Part shown: piece by piece, positions 16,242-22,987 of the stretch
Numbering within the stretch: position 1 is the stretch's first letter
Layout: every line of letters begins with the position of its first letter
From: an uncultured Clostridia bacterium
Lineage (GTDB): Bacteria > Bacillota > Clostridia > Oscillospirales > Ruminococcaceae
DNA: 28,283 nucleotides
NCBI GenBank assembly: GCA_937893735.1
Contig: CALBGD010000099.1
Span: 1-28,283, forward strand
Reading direction: 5' to 3'
Translations under genes and position numbers: made by a program
Notes under the pieces: model-generated
The model's input: the letters and a program-made list of their open reading frames with translations, nothing else
Told to the model about the DNA's origin: nothing
Databases searched by the model: none

Positions 16242-16571
16242 TTAAACCTGCATATTGATGATCGTGTTGTAAGCGCTCAGCGCCTCATTCTTGACGGTAA
16301 CGAGCAGCTCGACTGCGGTCGCCGCCTTGGTGATGTTCGCCTGAACCTGCGCCAGATCGTCAATATTTCCGAGCATGAGGTCGATCGCGTCGCGGTCTAC
16401 CTGCTCGTTTGTTTCAACAACGCTGTCCACCATTCCGCGGAAAATATCCAGGAATGAAGCGTCCTCAACGTTTACAGCATATTTCTGGTTTGATTTGTCA
16501 GTACCCATCGGTGTCATGGGCTCCATAGGCTTCATGGTGCCGAGGATGTTCATTGCAACTATATCAGTCAT
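16242..16571 (-). CDS. fliE: FliE flagellar basal body adapter
   Basis: A 109-aa export substrate that joins the MS ring to the proximal rod. After a Met/Pro-rich N-terminal stretch (residues 13-23), it shows the FliE core: SFLDIFRGMVDSVVETNEQ at about 39-57, then DLMLGNIDDLAQVQANITKA, and the C-terminal AVELLVTVKNEALSAYNTII (about 86-105), which gives a confident family match. Its position after flgC and before fliF is standard. Confidence 0.94.
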   Translation of the reverse strand: MTDIVAMNILGTMKPMEPMTPMGTDKSNQKYAVNVEDASFLDIFRGMVDSVVETNEQVDRDAIDLMLGNIDDLAQVQANITKAATAVELLVTVKNEALSAYNTIINMQV

Positions 16572-16594
16572 TATACGTCAGTTCCTTTCAGATA

Positions 16595-17053
16595 TCAGCC
16601 CTTGCCGATGTTGAGAGCCTTGGTCGCCATCGTCTTTATAACCTCGAACACTGCGAGATTTGCGGAGTACATATTCTCCGCCTCGGTCGCGTCGAGCTGC
16701 TCGGTGGCAACGTCTACGTTGGATTCATACACATAGCCGTACTCGTCCGCCAGCGGGTGATTCGGGGAGTAAACCGGCTCTGCCGGGGTGGGGTCGTCAA
16801 CGACTGCCTTTGCCTCAACGCCGCGGTACTTGACGTAGTTCTGGAGATGAGCCTCGCCGGTCTCCAGCTTGGTGTAGAGTATCTTCTTGAACACCTTGTC
16901 CTCGCCGAAAACCACCATCTGGCGCTTGTACGCGTCCTCCGGCCTTGTGGCAACGTTGTCGGCGTTAGCGATGTTCTGTGCGATTATATCCAGTCTGAAT
17001 CTCTCAGCGGTCATGCCGGAGAGCGGGGTATTGAGCGAACTCAGGAATGCCAT
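16595..17053 (-). CDS. flgC: FlgC proximal rod protein
   Basis: A 152-aa rod subunit. The rod-protein signature AQNIANAD is at residues 25-32 and the C-terminal amphipathic helix is recognisable (AENMYSANLAVFEVIKTMATKALNIGK, given in part). The middle carries the family SPNHPLADEYGYVYESNVD motif at about 98-116. ATG at 17053 with GGAGG at 17060-17064. It starts 12 bases after flgB. Confidence 0.94.
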   Translation of the reverse strand: MAFLSSLNTPLSGMTAERFRLDIIAQNIANADNVATRPEDAYKRQMVVFGEDKVFKKILYTKLETGEAHLQNYVKYRGVEAKAVVDDPTPAEPVYSPNHPLADEYGYVYESNVDVATEQLDATEAENMYSANLAVFEVIKTMATKALNIGKG

Positions 17054-17065
17054 ATATTACCTCCG

Positions 17066-17431
17066 TCACTTAGTTGTCATGGCAGTTCTCACGCGGGAGA
17101 AGTTGCCGTTCATGGAATTTATCAGCGCGTCGTACTGTATCTGCGCCTTTGCGAGCTCCGCCTGCTGAACGTCGTTATCAACGTTGTTGCCGTCGGGCTG
17201 GTCCTCGGTGTTGCGGTCGATGAACAGCCTCTGGACGAGGTCGAGCTCAACGTCCACCGTGCCGTTGGAGCGCAGCTTGTCCCGGAGTATTCCCGCAAAG
17301 TCAAGGTATTTGCAGTTGTATTCCGGAGTGTCTGCATTGGCGATATTCTGGGAAATTATCTGCTGCTTCTGCCAGAGCACGGACAGACCCTGCTCGGTAA
17401 CGCGGAAGGCATTTGTATCAAAAAGAGCCAT
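17066..17431 (-). CDS. flgB: FlgB proximal rod protein
   Basis: A 121-aa rod subunit, first gene of the fla/che operon as in Bacillus and clostridia. The signature SQNIANADTPEY is at residues 27-38, and the C-terminal block (about 95-121) ends in SMNGNFSRVRTAMTTK. GAGGT (17438-17442) lies 6 bases before the ATG at 17431. A leader of about 66 bases separates it from the predicted promoter. Confidence 0.94.
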   Translation of the reverse strand: MALFDTNAFRVTEQGLSVLWQKQQIISQNIANADTPEYNCKYLDFAGILRDKLRSNGTVDVELDLVQRLFIDRNTEDQPDGNNVDNDVQQAELAKAQIQYDALINSMNGNFSRVRTAMTTK

Positions 17432-17503
17432 ATATGTACCTCACTGTCAGCGGAATATCTTTGCCTGAATGGCATAGTACACCGCATGGATATTCGTATT
17501 ATA

Positions 17504-17532
17504 ATTATACACCATTTCAGCTCATATTGCAA
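17504..17532 (-). promoter_or_regulatory. sigma-A type promoter of the flagellar operon
   Basis: On the minus strand, -35 TTGCAA (17527-17532) and -10 TATAAT (17504-17509) are 17 bases apart; a second overlapping TATAAT follows at 17498-17503. The predicted start near 17497 gives a leader of about 66 bases to flgB. I see no clear sigma-D box in this region. Confidence 0.65.
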
Positions 17533-17685
17533 CATTTTTTTTATCAGATTTTTCTTCCAAATGTAAAATTTTATTAATATTTTATGCTATTTCTAGACAA
17601 GAGGTAATCAATTATTGTGCAATCTGACAGTTTTCTACCAGTTTTTGTGAAAAACATACAAAACTCACATTGTATTTTCTCTATT

Positions 17686-17708
17686 ATGTACTATGGTAAG
17701 AAGTACAT
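17686..17708. promoter_or_regulatory. 7-9-7 inverted repeat upstream of flgB promoter
   Basis: ATGTACT (17686-17692) and AGTACAT (17702-17708) form a perfect inverted repeat with a 9-base spacer, about 155 bases upstream of the flgB -35. It could be a binding site for a dimeric regulator. No regulator is identified. Confidence 0.35.
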
Positions 17709-17782
17709 CAAACAGTTTTTTACAGAATTATCTGACATTACGCGCGGTCCGCTGACATCTTCCAAAAGCCTGTTTAAGCGAA

Positions 17783-17813
17783 AACACCCGGCTCTGCAAA
17801 GGAACCGGGTGTT
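17783..17813 (-). terminator. intrinsic terminator of the ABC operon
   Basis: AACACCCGG (17783-17791) pairs with CCGGGTGTT (17805-17813), a perfect 9-bp stem with a 13-base loop. On the minus strand the stem is followed by TTTTCGCTT. It lies about 30 bases after the permease stop and insulates the flagellar promoter. Confidence 0.8.
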
Positions 17814-17845
17814 CTCTATATATTGGGGGAAGGTTGGTTATCGAA

Positions 17846-20200
17846 TCATGCCACTTCTATAAAATCTGTTGTTGAATCATCAGCTTCATACACCAGATTA
17901 TCCGCGAGAAGCTTCTCTGCCTCAGCGCTGTATTCCTCAGGGACAGTGAATATATTGGAATTCGAGCTGTCGTCCGTGCCATCAACGTACTCCTGCCAGC
18001 TTGAAGCGCTGCACAGCACTATCAGGTATCCGTCTCTGTTGTAGGATTCGCTGCCGCTGACATCTAACAGCTTCTTAAGCTCCGGGGAATATGTGGGTAC
18101 CCTGCCATAAGATATTCCCATGTGGTAATCGTCATCGTCCACATATCCGCTGCCATAGGACCGTTCGAGGTAGGTTTCATAGGGTATTCCCTCAGACTGA
18201 GCCAGCATCTTTGAAATATCAAAGCTGCTGTTGTTCTGCTTTACTATGAAGGCAGTCCCGTAGTTCTCCGGAACAAACTGCGCCCACAGGTCTATGCCCC
18301 ATTCACTCAGCAGGGAAACGGTGTTTTCCATCCAGTCATATATCTTCAGATATTCCCATTCATAACCCTGAGATCCTTTATTACCCTGATTGAGCATGGT
18401 GATTTTAAGGTCGTCGCTCTTCCAGGAATCCTGCCCCCGAACAAAGTCAACGGACACCTTCTGACTGTCCTGCCAGTATGCTTCAAGGAACGCGTCAATA
18501 TCAGCATTATGGGCTATTTCACTGCCTCCGGCGAACTGTATCGTTTCTATCTTAAAGCCGTCCTTCGCATAACCGCTGATATTTCCACACTTGTTCTTGA
18601 ACCATGCTTCCGGCGTAAGCACCTGCCTGCGCACGTCATTGAACATTTCCTCCGTAACATTGTAGAATCTTTCGATCGTTCTGCCGTCCTTCAGCGTGTA
18701 CTGAATATATACCGAGTATTTCTTATCTCCGGTGTCGACCGGATATTTCGGGATCTCATCATGGATATGATTTGCAAGCTCCAGCAGGTCGTCATCGCCG
18801 CTGTCTGCGTAGAAGCCAAAATAGTTGTACTCTCCGACTAAGTTATCGCCGTTAGTATAGGTCACTTCAACCAGCTTTACCTCAGACGGAGCCGGAACGA
18901 AATTAGCCGCCCCGAAGCCGTTGGACAGGTTCAGCAGGACGCATATCAGCACGCTTGCACCGAGGGTGCCAGCCCATTTTGCGGCGGTCAGGTAGAATTT
19001 CCGGAAGCCGCGCCCGCTTATCAGGTCCATGATGATATACATGATGAACGTTGCTATGACCGTTCCGATTATGATTCCGGAAACGTCCGGGGTGTAGGAA
19101 TAATAGTCCTCATAATTCCCGCGGAGTATCGAAACGACCGTGCAGCCGACCGTAACAGTAACCGCGAATATCACAACGCCGGGGATAACAAGCCCCATTC
19201 CCTTGTAGACGTAGGGCATTCCAACGCGCTCCGCACGGCGGTATTTTATCAGGAAGTACGCCCCCGCAATGCAGGCAAGCGTCACCATCAGGGCGGGTAT
19301 GCCATACTCCGGGCGGAATATCGGAGCAATATCGCTTATATTTTCCACATGGTCGTTCGTTGCTATGGAATAGAACGTCATGATTATCATTCCAAGCGGA
19401 GAGGAAGCGGTCATGGGATACAGCGAGCCCGCCGTCATGCCCCACGCGCTTGTTTCCACAACGCTGCCGTAAACGCCGCTTTCAATGAGGGAAAGCCCCA
19501 TGCAGTGTATCATCGGAATAGCGAAATTCACAAGTATCGGATAAATGCACGCCTCTGCCATTCTGCCGCAGAACGAGAGCATTAGCAGGGTCAGCGCGAC
19601 CTCCATAATGCAGGCGAAAAGCCCTGTGAACGCCGCCGGAATTATCATATCCAGCACATCTGCCGATGCAGTAAATTGAGACTTGTCGCAGAACTGGAAC
19701 AGTATAACTCCGAGTAATATTGAAACAAGGTGCGGGAGAATGTTCACAGTGAACACCGCCGCGAAATCTCCGAAGAACCTCGTTTCATGGCTCACTGGAA
19801 GCGAGTAGTCCATATCAACAATGCTCTTGTTGTAGAGGTACCGGAAGCTCTTCACCGTTGTCACGAACGTGAACACGAACATTCCCATAAGGCAGAGGAC
19901 GCCGATAACAGAAGCCGTTATCGTAAGCGACTCCCACAGTCTGAGGTCGCGGCCTGCCGCCTCGTACGCGATATATTCAGCGGTATTCGGATCATAATCC
20001 TGCGCCGCCACTATGTCCCAGAGCTGGGCGTTCCTTACGAATGCCTGACACATCGGTATGAATATCCCGGCGACAAGCGGATAGCTGAGCACGCCGAAAA
20101 TAATGCTCATAATGAGCTGAGGTCTGAGGTTCCTGAGCTTGTTGCGGTAGTACGGCAGGAACTTGTAGAATGCGCCGTTAGCCGAGCTTTGAGCTGTCAT
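17846..20200 (-). CDS. ABC-2 type transporter permease with large C-terminal domain
   Basis: A 784-aa membrane protein. Nine or ten hydrophobic helices occupy residues 29-427 (about 29-51, 92-115, 145-170, 183-210, 217-240, a weak one near 268-282, then 301-320, 334-357, 374-395 and 408-427). The rest, about 430-784, is a soluble, charged, aromatic-rich domain of 350 residues. Because the sixth helix is weak, I cannot say whether that domain is inside or outside. The layout resembles large clostridial ABC-2 permeases found next to YtrA-type regulators, some annotated with a C-terminal DUF6449; I have not verified that domain. The gene overlaps the ATPase by 23 bases and has GGAGGGG upstream. 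The substrate is unknown. Confidence 0.75.
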   Translation of the reverse strand: MTAQSSANGAFYKFLPYYRNKLRNLRPQLIMSIIFGVLSYPLVAGIFIPMCQAFVRNAQLWDIVAAQDYDPNTAEYIAYEAAGRDLRLWESLTITASVIGVLCLMGMFVFTFVTTVKSFRYLYNKSIVDMDYSLPVSHETRFFGDFAAVFTVNILPHLVSILLGVILFQFCDKSQFTASADVLDMIIPAAFTGLFACIMEVALTLLMLSFCGRMAEACIYPILVNFAIPMIHCMGLSLIESGVYGSVVETSAWGMTAGSLYPMTASSPLGMIIMTFYSIATNDHVENISDIAPIFRPEYGIPALMVTLACIAGAYFLIKYRRAERVGMPYVYKGMGLVIPGVVIFAVTVTVGCTVVSILRGNYEDYYSYTPDVSGIIIGTVIATFIMYIIMDLISGRGFRKFYLTAAKWAGTLGASVLICVLLNLSNGFGAANFVPAPSEVKLVEVTYTNGDNLVGEYNYFGFYADSGDDDLLELANHIHDEIPKYPVDTGDKKYSVYIQYTLKDGRTIERFYNVTEEMFNDVRRQVLTPEAWFKNKCGNISGYAKDGFKIETIQFAGGSEIAHNADIDAFLEAYWQDSQKVSVDFVRGQDSWKSDDLKITMLNQGNKGSQGYEWEYLKIYDWMENTVSLLSEWGIDLWAQFVPENYGTAFIVKQNNSSFDISKMLAQSEGIPYETYLERSYGSGYVDDDDYHMGISYGRVPTYSPELKKLLDVSGSESYNRDGYLIVLCSASSWQEYVDGTDDSSNSNIFTVPEEYSAEAEKLLADNLVYEADDSTTDFIEVA

Positions 20201-21080
20201 AGCCTAACCCCTCCATTTCGTAGATGAATATTTCCTCAAGGGAGAGCGGGATCTCGTCGTATAACTTCGGCGAGTGCTTCTCCACCGCCGCGCGTATCTT
20301 CTCGCGGTCTCCCCTTGCGATGATGTGGAGTACGCTGCCGTTCTCCTCAACGTGCAGGATATCCACTCCGTCGGATTCAAGCTGCTCCTTTGTGACTGGC
20401 TGCTCGAATGAGGTCTGTATCTTGAACACGCTTCCCTTTACGCTGTCGAGCTCGCGGTCAAACACGACCTTTCCCGCATGGAGAAGTCCCACGCGGTCGC
20501 AGAACTCGTCTATCTCGCCGAGATTGTGGGAGCTGAATATTACTGTGAGTTTAGCGTCCATCATGGCGTCTATCAGCATCTGCTTCACGATTATGCGCAT
20601 GGTGGGGTCAAGTCCGTCGAAAGCCTCGTCAAGGAACAGGTAGGGAGTTCTGCACGCTATGCCGCATATCACCGCCGCCTGCCGCTTCATGCCCTTTGAG
20701 AACGTGCTCAGCCGCTTTTTCAGCGGAAGCTTCAGCGTGGAATACAGCTTCTCCCAGAGCTCCTCCGAAAAGCTGCTGTAAAAGCTCTTGTAGTACTGCT
20801 TCATCTCCGTGAGGGTCATTCCGTTGAACTGCACCGTTTCATCGTTGATGAAGAACACGCGCTCCTTCAGCCGCGCGTTGTCGTAGACCGGCTGGCCGTC
20901 TATCAGCACCTCGCCGCTGCTCAGCCGGTAGATTCCGGCTAGCGCACGCATAAGCGTGGATTTTCCCGCGCCGTTGGAGCCGAGAAGCCCGTAGGCGCAG
21001 CCCTCCGGGATAGTCAGGGTCACGCCGTCAAGGGCGTTCCTGTCGTCGAAGCGCATTACCGCATTCTTAACCTCGATCAT
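20178..21080 (-). CDS. ABC transporter ATP-binding protein
   Basis: A 300-aa nucleotide-binding subunit. Walker A GSNGAGKST is at residues 34-42, the signature is the degenerate FSKGMKRQ at 127-134 rather than LSGGQ, Walker B LFLDEAFDGLD is at 148-158, and the switch His185 is in SSHNLGEID. This signature form is typical of YtrB-like exporters and bacteriocin or antibiotic efflux ATPases. Residues about 215-300 form a C-terminal regulatory extension. Its ATG overlaps the stop of the regulator (ATGA), so translation is coupled, and it pairs with the downstream permease. Confidence 0.9.
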   Translation of the reverse strand: MIEVKNAVMRFDDRNALDGVTLTIPEGCAYGLLGSNGAGKSTLMRALAGIYRLSSGEVLIDGQPVYDNARLKERVFFINDETVQFNGMTLTEMKQYYKSFYSSFSEELWEKLYSTLKLPLKKRLSTFSKGMKRQAAVICGIACRTPYLFLDEAFDGLDPTMRIIVKQMLIDAMMDAKLTVIFSSHNLGEIDEFCDRVGLLHAGKVVFDRELDSVKGSVFKIQTSFEQPVTKEQLESDGVDILHVEENGSVLHIIARGDREKIRAAVEKHSPKLYDEIPLSLEEIFIYEMEGLGYDSSKLG

Positions 21081-21454
21081 ATATCATCACCGTTCCTTCC
21101 CCATATTTTTTCCGTGAGCGCTTCTATCTCCGCGCGGGAAATACCTGCCCTGAGAGCGCACTCCATCTCCTGCTCCGTCCGGCGGAGCGCCTCCTGCTTC
21201 AACGCGCCTGCGGCGCTGTCCTCGGGTGAAACGTAGCTCCCTTTGGCGGGAATGGAGTATATCAGCCCTGCCTGCTCAAGCTGCGCGTAGGATTTCTGCA
21301 CCGTGTTCGGGTTTATGCCGAACTGCTTTGCCACCTCGCGGACCGCCGGCAGGCGCTCGTCCGGCTTCATCTCCCCGGAGGATATCAGCCGGGCTATCCC
21401 ATTGTAGAGCTGCTCGTAGATGGGCAGCTTGCCCTCCAGCCTTATATTGAGCAT
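21077..21454 (-). CDS. GntR family regulator, YtrA type
   Basis: A 125-aa repressor-like protein. Residues 1-70 are a GntR winged helix-turn-helix (PIYEQLYNGIARLISSGEM, then RLPAVREVAKQFGINPNTVQ). Only a short helical tail follows, as in the YtrA subfamily, which has no large ligand domain. I chose the ATG at 21454, with GGAGG about 7 bases upstream; a longer frame to 21544 would run through the promoter and operator. YtrA-type genes normally repress their own ABC operon, which matches the palindromes around the start site. Confidence 0.88.
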   Translation of the reverse strand: MLNIRLEGKLPIYEQLYNGIARLISSGEMKPDERLPAVREVAKQFGINPNTVQKSYAQLEQAGLIYSIPAKGSYVSPEDSAAGALKQEALRRTEQEMECALRAGISRAEIEALTEKIWGRNGDDI

Positions 21455-21478
21455 TTCCTGACCTCCTTTCGAGTGTGT

Positions 21479-21493
21479 CAGTTGTATCAACTG
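21479..21493. promoter_or_regulatory. palindromic candidate operator for the GntR regulator
   Basis: CAGTTGTATCAACTG is a perfect CAGTTG-N3-CAACTG palindrome about 16 bases downstream of the predicted start site, ideal for autorepression. A second inverted repeat, AACTGTA (21489-21495) and TACAGTT (21509-21515), overlaps it and reaches the -10 region, so two dimers could bind side by side. Confidence 0.6.
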
Positions 21494-21515
21494 TATTATC
21501 TGTGTTGGTACAGTT

Positions 21516-21544
21516 ATTATAACACATACATTTCCTTTTGTCAA
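21516..21544 (-). promoter_or_regulatory. consensus sigma-A promoter of the GntR-ABC operon
   Basis: On the minus strand, TTGACA (21539-21544) and TATAAT (21516-21521) are separated by exactly 17 bases: a perfect consensus. The predicted start is near 21509. Such a strong promoter needs repression, consistent with the palindromic sites beside it. Confidence 0.85.
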
Positions 21545-21576
21545 TAGTCACGGGTAATTTATTTCGTGTTTTCTGC

Positions 21577-21601
21577 AAAAAAATGGAGGGCATGACCCTC
21601 C
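21577..21601 (-). terminator. hairpin with T7 tract, minus-strand terminator
   Basis: GGAGGG (21585-21590) pairs with CCCTCC (21596-21601) across a 5-base loop; on the minus strand the stem is followed by one A and seven T (plus-strand A-run 21577-21583). It would stop transcripts just before the GntR promoter. Confidence 0.7.
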
Positions 21602-21631
21602 GGGATTTAATTCTTAATTCGGAATTTCGGT

Positions 21632-21657
21632 GCCGCTTCGCGGCGGATTTTATTTTT
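21632..21657 (+). terminator. short hairpin with T-rich tract, plus strand
   Basis: GCCGC (21632-21636) and GCGGC (21640-21644), 3-base loop, followed on the plus strand by a T-rich run to 21659. No plus-strand gene lies upstream, so it may be part of the intergenic repeat cluster rather than a working terminator. Confidence 0.4.
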
Positions 21658-21689
21658 TTGAGCGGATTTCCTCTTGAATAAAAACGTAG

Positions 21690-21709
21690 GGGAGGGGCTT
21701 GCCCCTCCC
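21690..21709. repeat. near-perfect GC-rich palindrome
   Basis: GGGAGGGGC (21690-21698) and GCCCCTCCC (21701-21709) are inverted with only two bases between. On the minus strand TTTTT follows five bases later. Similar GC palindromes are common as repeated intergenic elements in clostridial genomes; this is from general knowledge and not checked here. Confidence 0.6.
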
Positions 21710-21719
21710 GCACTTTATT

Positions 21720-21739
21720 GCGCGGCGTCCTTGCCGCGC
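21720..21739. repeat. GC-rich hairpin next to the repeat array
   Basis: GCGCGGC (21720-21726) and GCCGCGC (21733-21739), 6-base loop, followed by TTTATATAAG on the plus strand. It is the last of four hairpins before the 23-bp repeat array. Confidence 0.55.
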
Positions 21740-21757
21740 TTTATATAAGTTTCTTTA

Positions 21758-21856
21758 CATCTAGTTTTCAGATTTCCTAACTTCTTGTTGTCAAGTTTCT
21801 TGACTTCTTGTTGTCAGGTTTCTTGACTTCTTGTTTTCAAGTTTCTTAACTTCTTA
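21758..21856. repeat. tandem 23-bp direct-repeat array
   Basis: Three clear units at 21781-21803, 21804-21826 and 21827-21849, a degenerate unit at 21758-21780 (18 of 23 bases like unit 3) and a truncated unit at 21850-21856. Each good unit contains the palindrome TCAAG-TTT-CTTGA or a close variant and starts CTTCTTG. The units are directly joined with no spacer, so it is not a CRISPR. Iteron-like or multi-operator function is possible but unproven. Confidence 0.85.
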
Positions 21857-21860
21857 CTAT

Positions 21861-21911
21861 TAAACCAGAGTAAATAAAACCAAAGATAATAAACCAAAGT
21901 CAGTAAAAACC
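21861..21911. repeat. A-rich degenerate 14-15 bp repeats
   Basis: Units beginning TAAACCAGAG (21861), TAAAACCAAAG (21875), TAAACCAAAG (21890) and TAAAAACCGG (21904) follow each other at 14-15 base steps, directly next to the 23-bp array. Confidence 0.6.
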
Positions 21912-21955
21912 GGCGGACGGACTCAGAAAAATCTTTTCAGTATTTTGCAGTCCGC
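21905..21955 (-). terminator. candidate terminator of the lipoprotein gene
   Basis: On the minus strand, GCGGAC (21950-21955) pairs with GTCCGC (21913-21918) across a 31-base loop with inner GAAAA/TTTTC pairing, then CGG and TTTTT (21905-21909). It starts about ten bases after the lipoprotein stop. Confidence 0.45.
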
Positions 21956-21964
21956 TTCGCACTA

Positions 21965-22909
21965 TCATTTACCAAAAGGGAGCTGATACTCCGAGAACCT
22001 CCAGCCGGACGGCGTTTTAACGGATGTGAGGGTGTATTCCTTTTCGGAGACCTTCCCCTCCTCGTGCTCGAATTTCGATACCGCCTTGTAGACTGCCGTG
22101 TCCTCCGTAAGCTCCGCAAGGGAATAATCCGTGCTGATGTAGCCTATTCCGCCGAAGAACTCCAGACAGTACAGCCTGCCGGAATCGTCCTCCATCAGGT
22201 TGTCAGAGCCGGAAAGCAGCGTTTCGAGAAGCTCACCCGTGAAATACCTGCCGAGCGCGGCGTTGAGCTTTATCCGCGTATTCAGCCGCTCATCGGTCAT
22301 GGGATAGAAATTCCCACGGTCGGAGGTCAGCGGCTGAGCACTTCCATCGAACTTTGAAAGCCCGCAGGCGGCACAGTAGATGTCGTTGGCCTGCGCCATG
22401 ATGTCCTCCGGGGACTGATCCGGCGTGAAGCCGGAAAGGCTCCTGTCCTCCGGCAGAAGCGCATAGCCGAAGTTCCCCTGACGGTAGACGCGGCTTCCGT
22501 CCGCGCTCACCCAGAACGCGCAGATAAAGCTGAGCGTCCCCTCGTCCTCATCGTAGCAGGACACGCACAGGCACTCGTTTTCGTCTATGTCGATGCGCTC
22601 GCCGGTATCCCGGAAAATGTATACCCGCCCGGTATCCGGCAGGCCGAGGTACTCATTGCCGAGACCCTCCAGCACGGAAACGGGGTTCACCGCAGGAGCT
22701 TCCACTGTAACAGGCTCCGGAGCGCCGGAAAGCATGGCGACCTCCTCAGACGTGAATGCCTCCGCAGATGGCTCAGGTTCGGGCTGAGTGACCTCCGCAG
22801 TGCGCTGGGTGAACGCGGGCTGCTCGGTTATACCGCCGCTCATATCCGCGGCGCAGCCCGAAAGCATGACTGCCGCCAGCATACAGACTGCCGCGCTGAA
22901 TTTCCTCAT
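21965..22909 (-). CDS. uncharacterised lipoprotein
   Basis: A 314-aa protein with a classic lipoprotein signal: basic MRKF, a hydrophobic stretch, and lipobox LSGC with Cys19 as the lipidated residue. Residues 20-80 are a Pro/Glu/Thr/Ala-rich tether. The rest (about 80-314) is a soluble domain with aromatic and acidic patches such as NEYLGLPDTGRVYIFRD and repeated tyrosines; I recognise no catalytic motif. I chose the ATG at 22909 because it starts the signal peptide and has GGGGGG at 22915-22920 upstream; an upstream ATG at 22939 adds ten unrelated residues. It would act on the outer face of the membrane. Function unknown. Confidence 0.8.
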   Translation of the reverse strand: MRKFSAAVCMLAAVMLSGCAADMSGGITEQPAFTQRTAEVTQPEPEPSAEAFTSEEVAMLSGAPEPVTVEAPAVNPVSVLEGLGNEYLGLPDTGRVYIFRDTGERIDIDENECLCVSCYDEDEGTLSFICAFWVSADGSRVYRQGNFGYALLPEDRSLSGFTPDQSPEDIMAQANDIYCAACGLSKFDGSAQPLTSDRGNFYPMTDERLNTRIKLNAALGRYFTGELLETLLSGSDNLMEDDSGRLYCLEFFGGIGYISTDYSLAELTEDTAVYKAVSKFEHEEGKVSEKEYTLTSVKTPSGWRFSEYQLPFGK

Positions 22910-22931
22910 AAAATCCCCCCTGACAGCAAAA

Positions 22932-22957
22932 TGCGGCAATGCCTACGCACCACCGCA
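22932..22957 (-). terminator. terminator of the 97-aa acidic membrane protein gene
   Basis: On the minus strand a 10-bp stem with three G-U pairs (TGCGGTGGTG against CATTGCCGCA) and a 6-base loop is followed by TTTTGC. It lies 30 bases after the stop of the 97-aa gene. Confidence 0.5.
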
Positions 22958-22987
22958 CTGTTCGCAGTAATAAACGCCCGGTATAGC

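Larger units (their letters stand above)
17432..17782. other. AT-rich leader and upstream region of the flagellar operon
   Basis: This gene-free stretch between the ABC-operon terminator and flgB is clearly AT-richer than its flanks. It holds the flgB promoter (17504-17532), an inverted repeat at 17686-17708, and three copies of CAGTTTT (17628, 17639, 17713). A plus-strand open frame at 17617-17862 crosses the terminator and has no family-like sequence, so I do not call it. Confidence 0.6.

Noticed and set aside
17432..17782. Sigma-D (sigma-28) promoter before flgB
   Set aside because: I found no TAAA plus GCCGATAT-like pair at the right distance. The sigma-A type match is much better.
17617..17862. 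81-aa plus-strand open frame
   Set aside because: It crosses the ABC-operon terminator and permease 3' end, has no convincing ribosome binding site and no recognisable features.
21758..21856. CRISPR array
   Set aside because: The repeats are joined without spacers and no cas gene is nearby.
21545..21964. Insertion sequence or transposon remnant
   Set aside because: No transposase fragment, terminal inverted repeats or target duplication is visible. Only short hairpins and tandem repeats occur.
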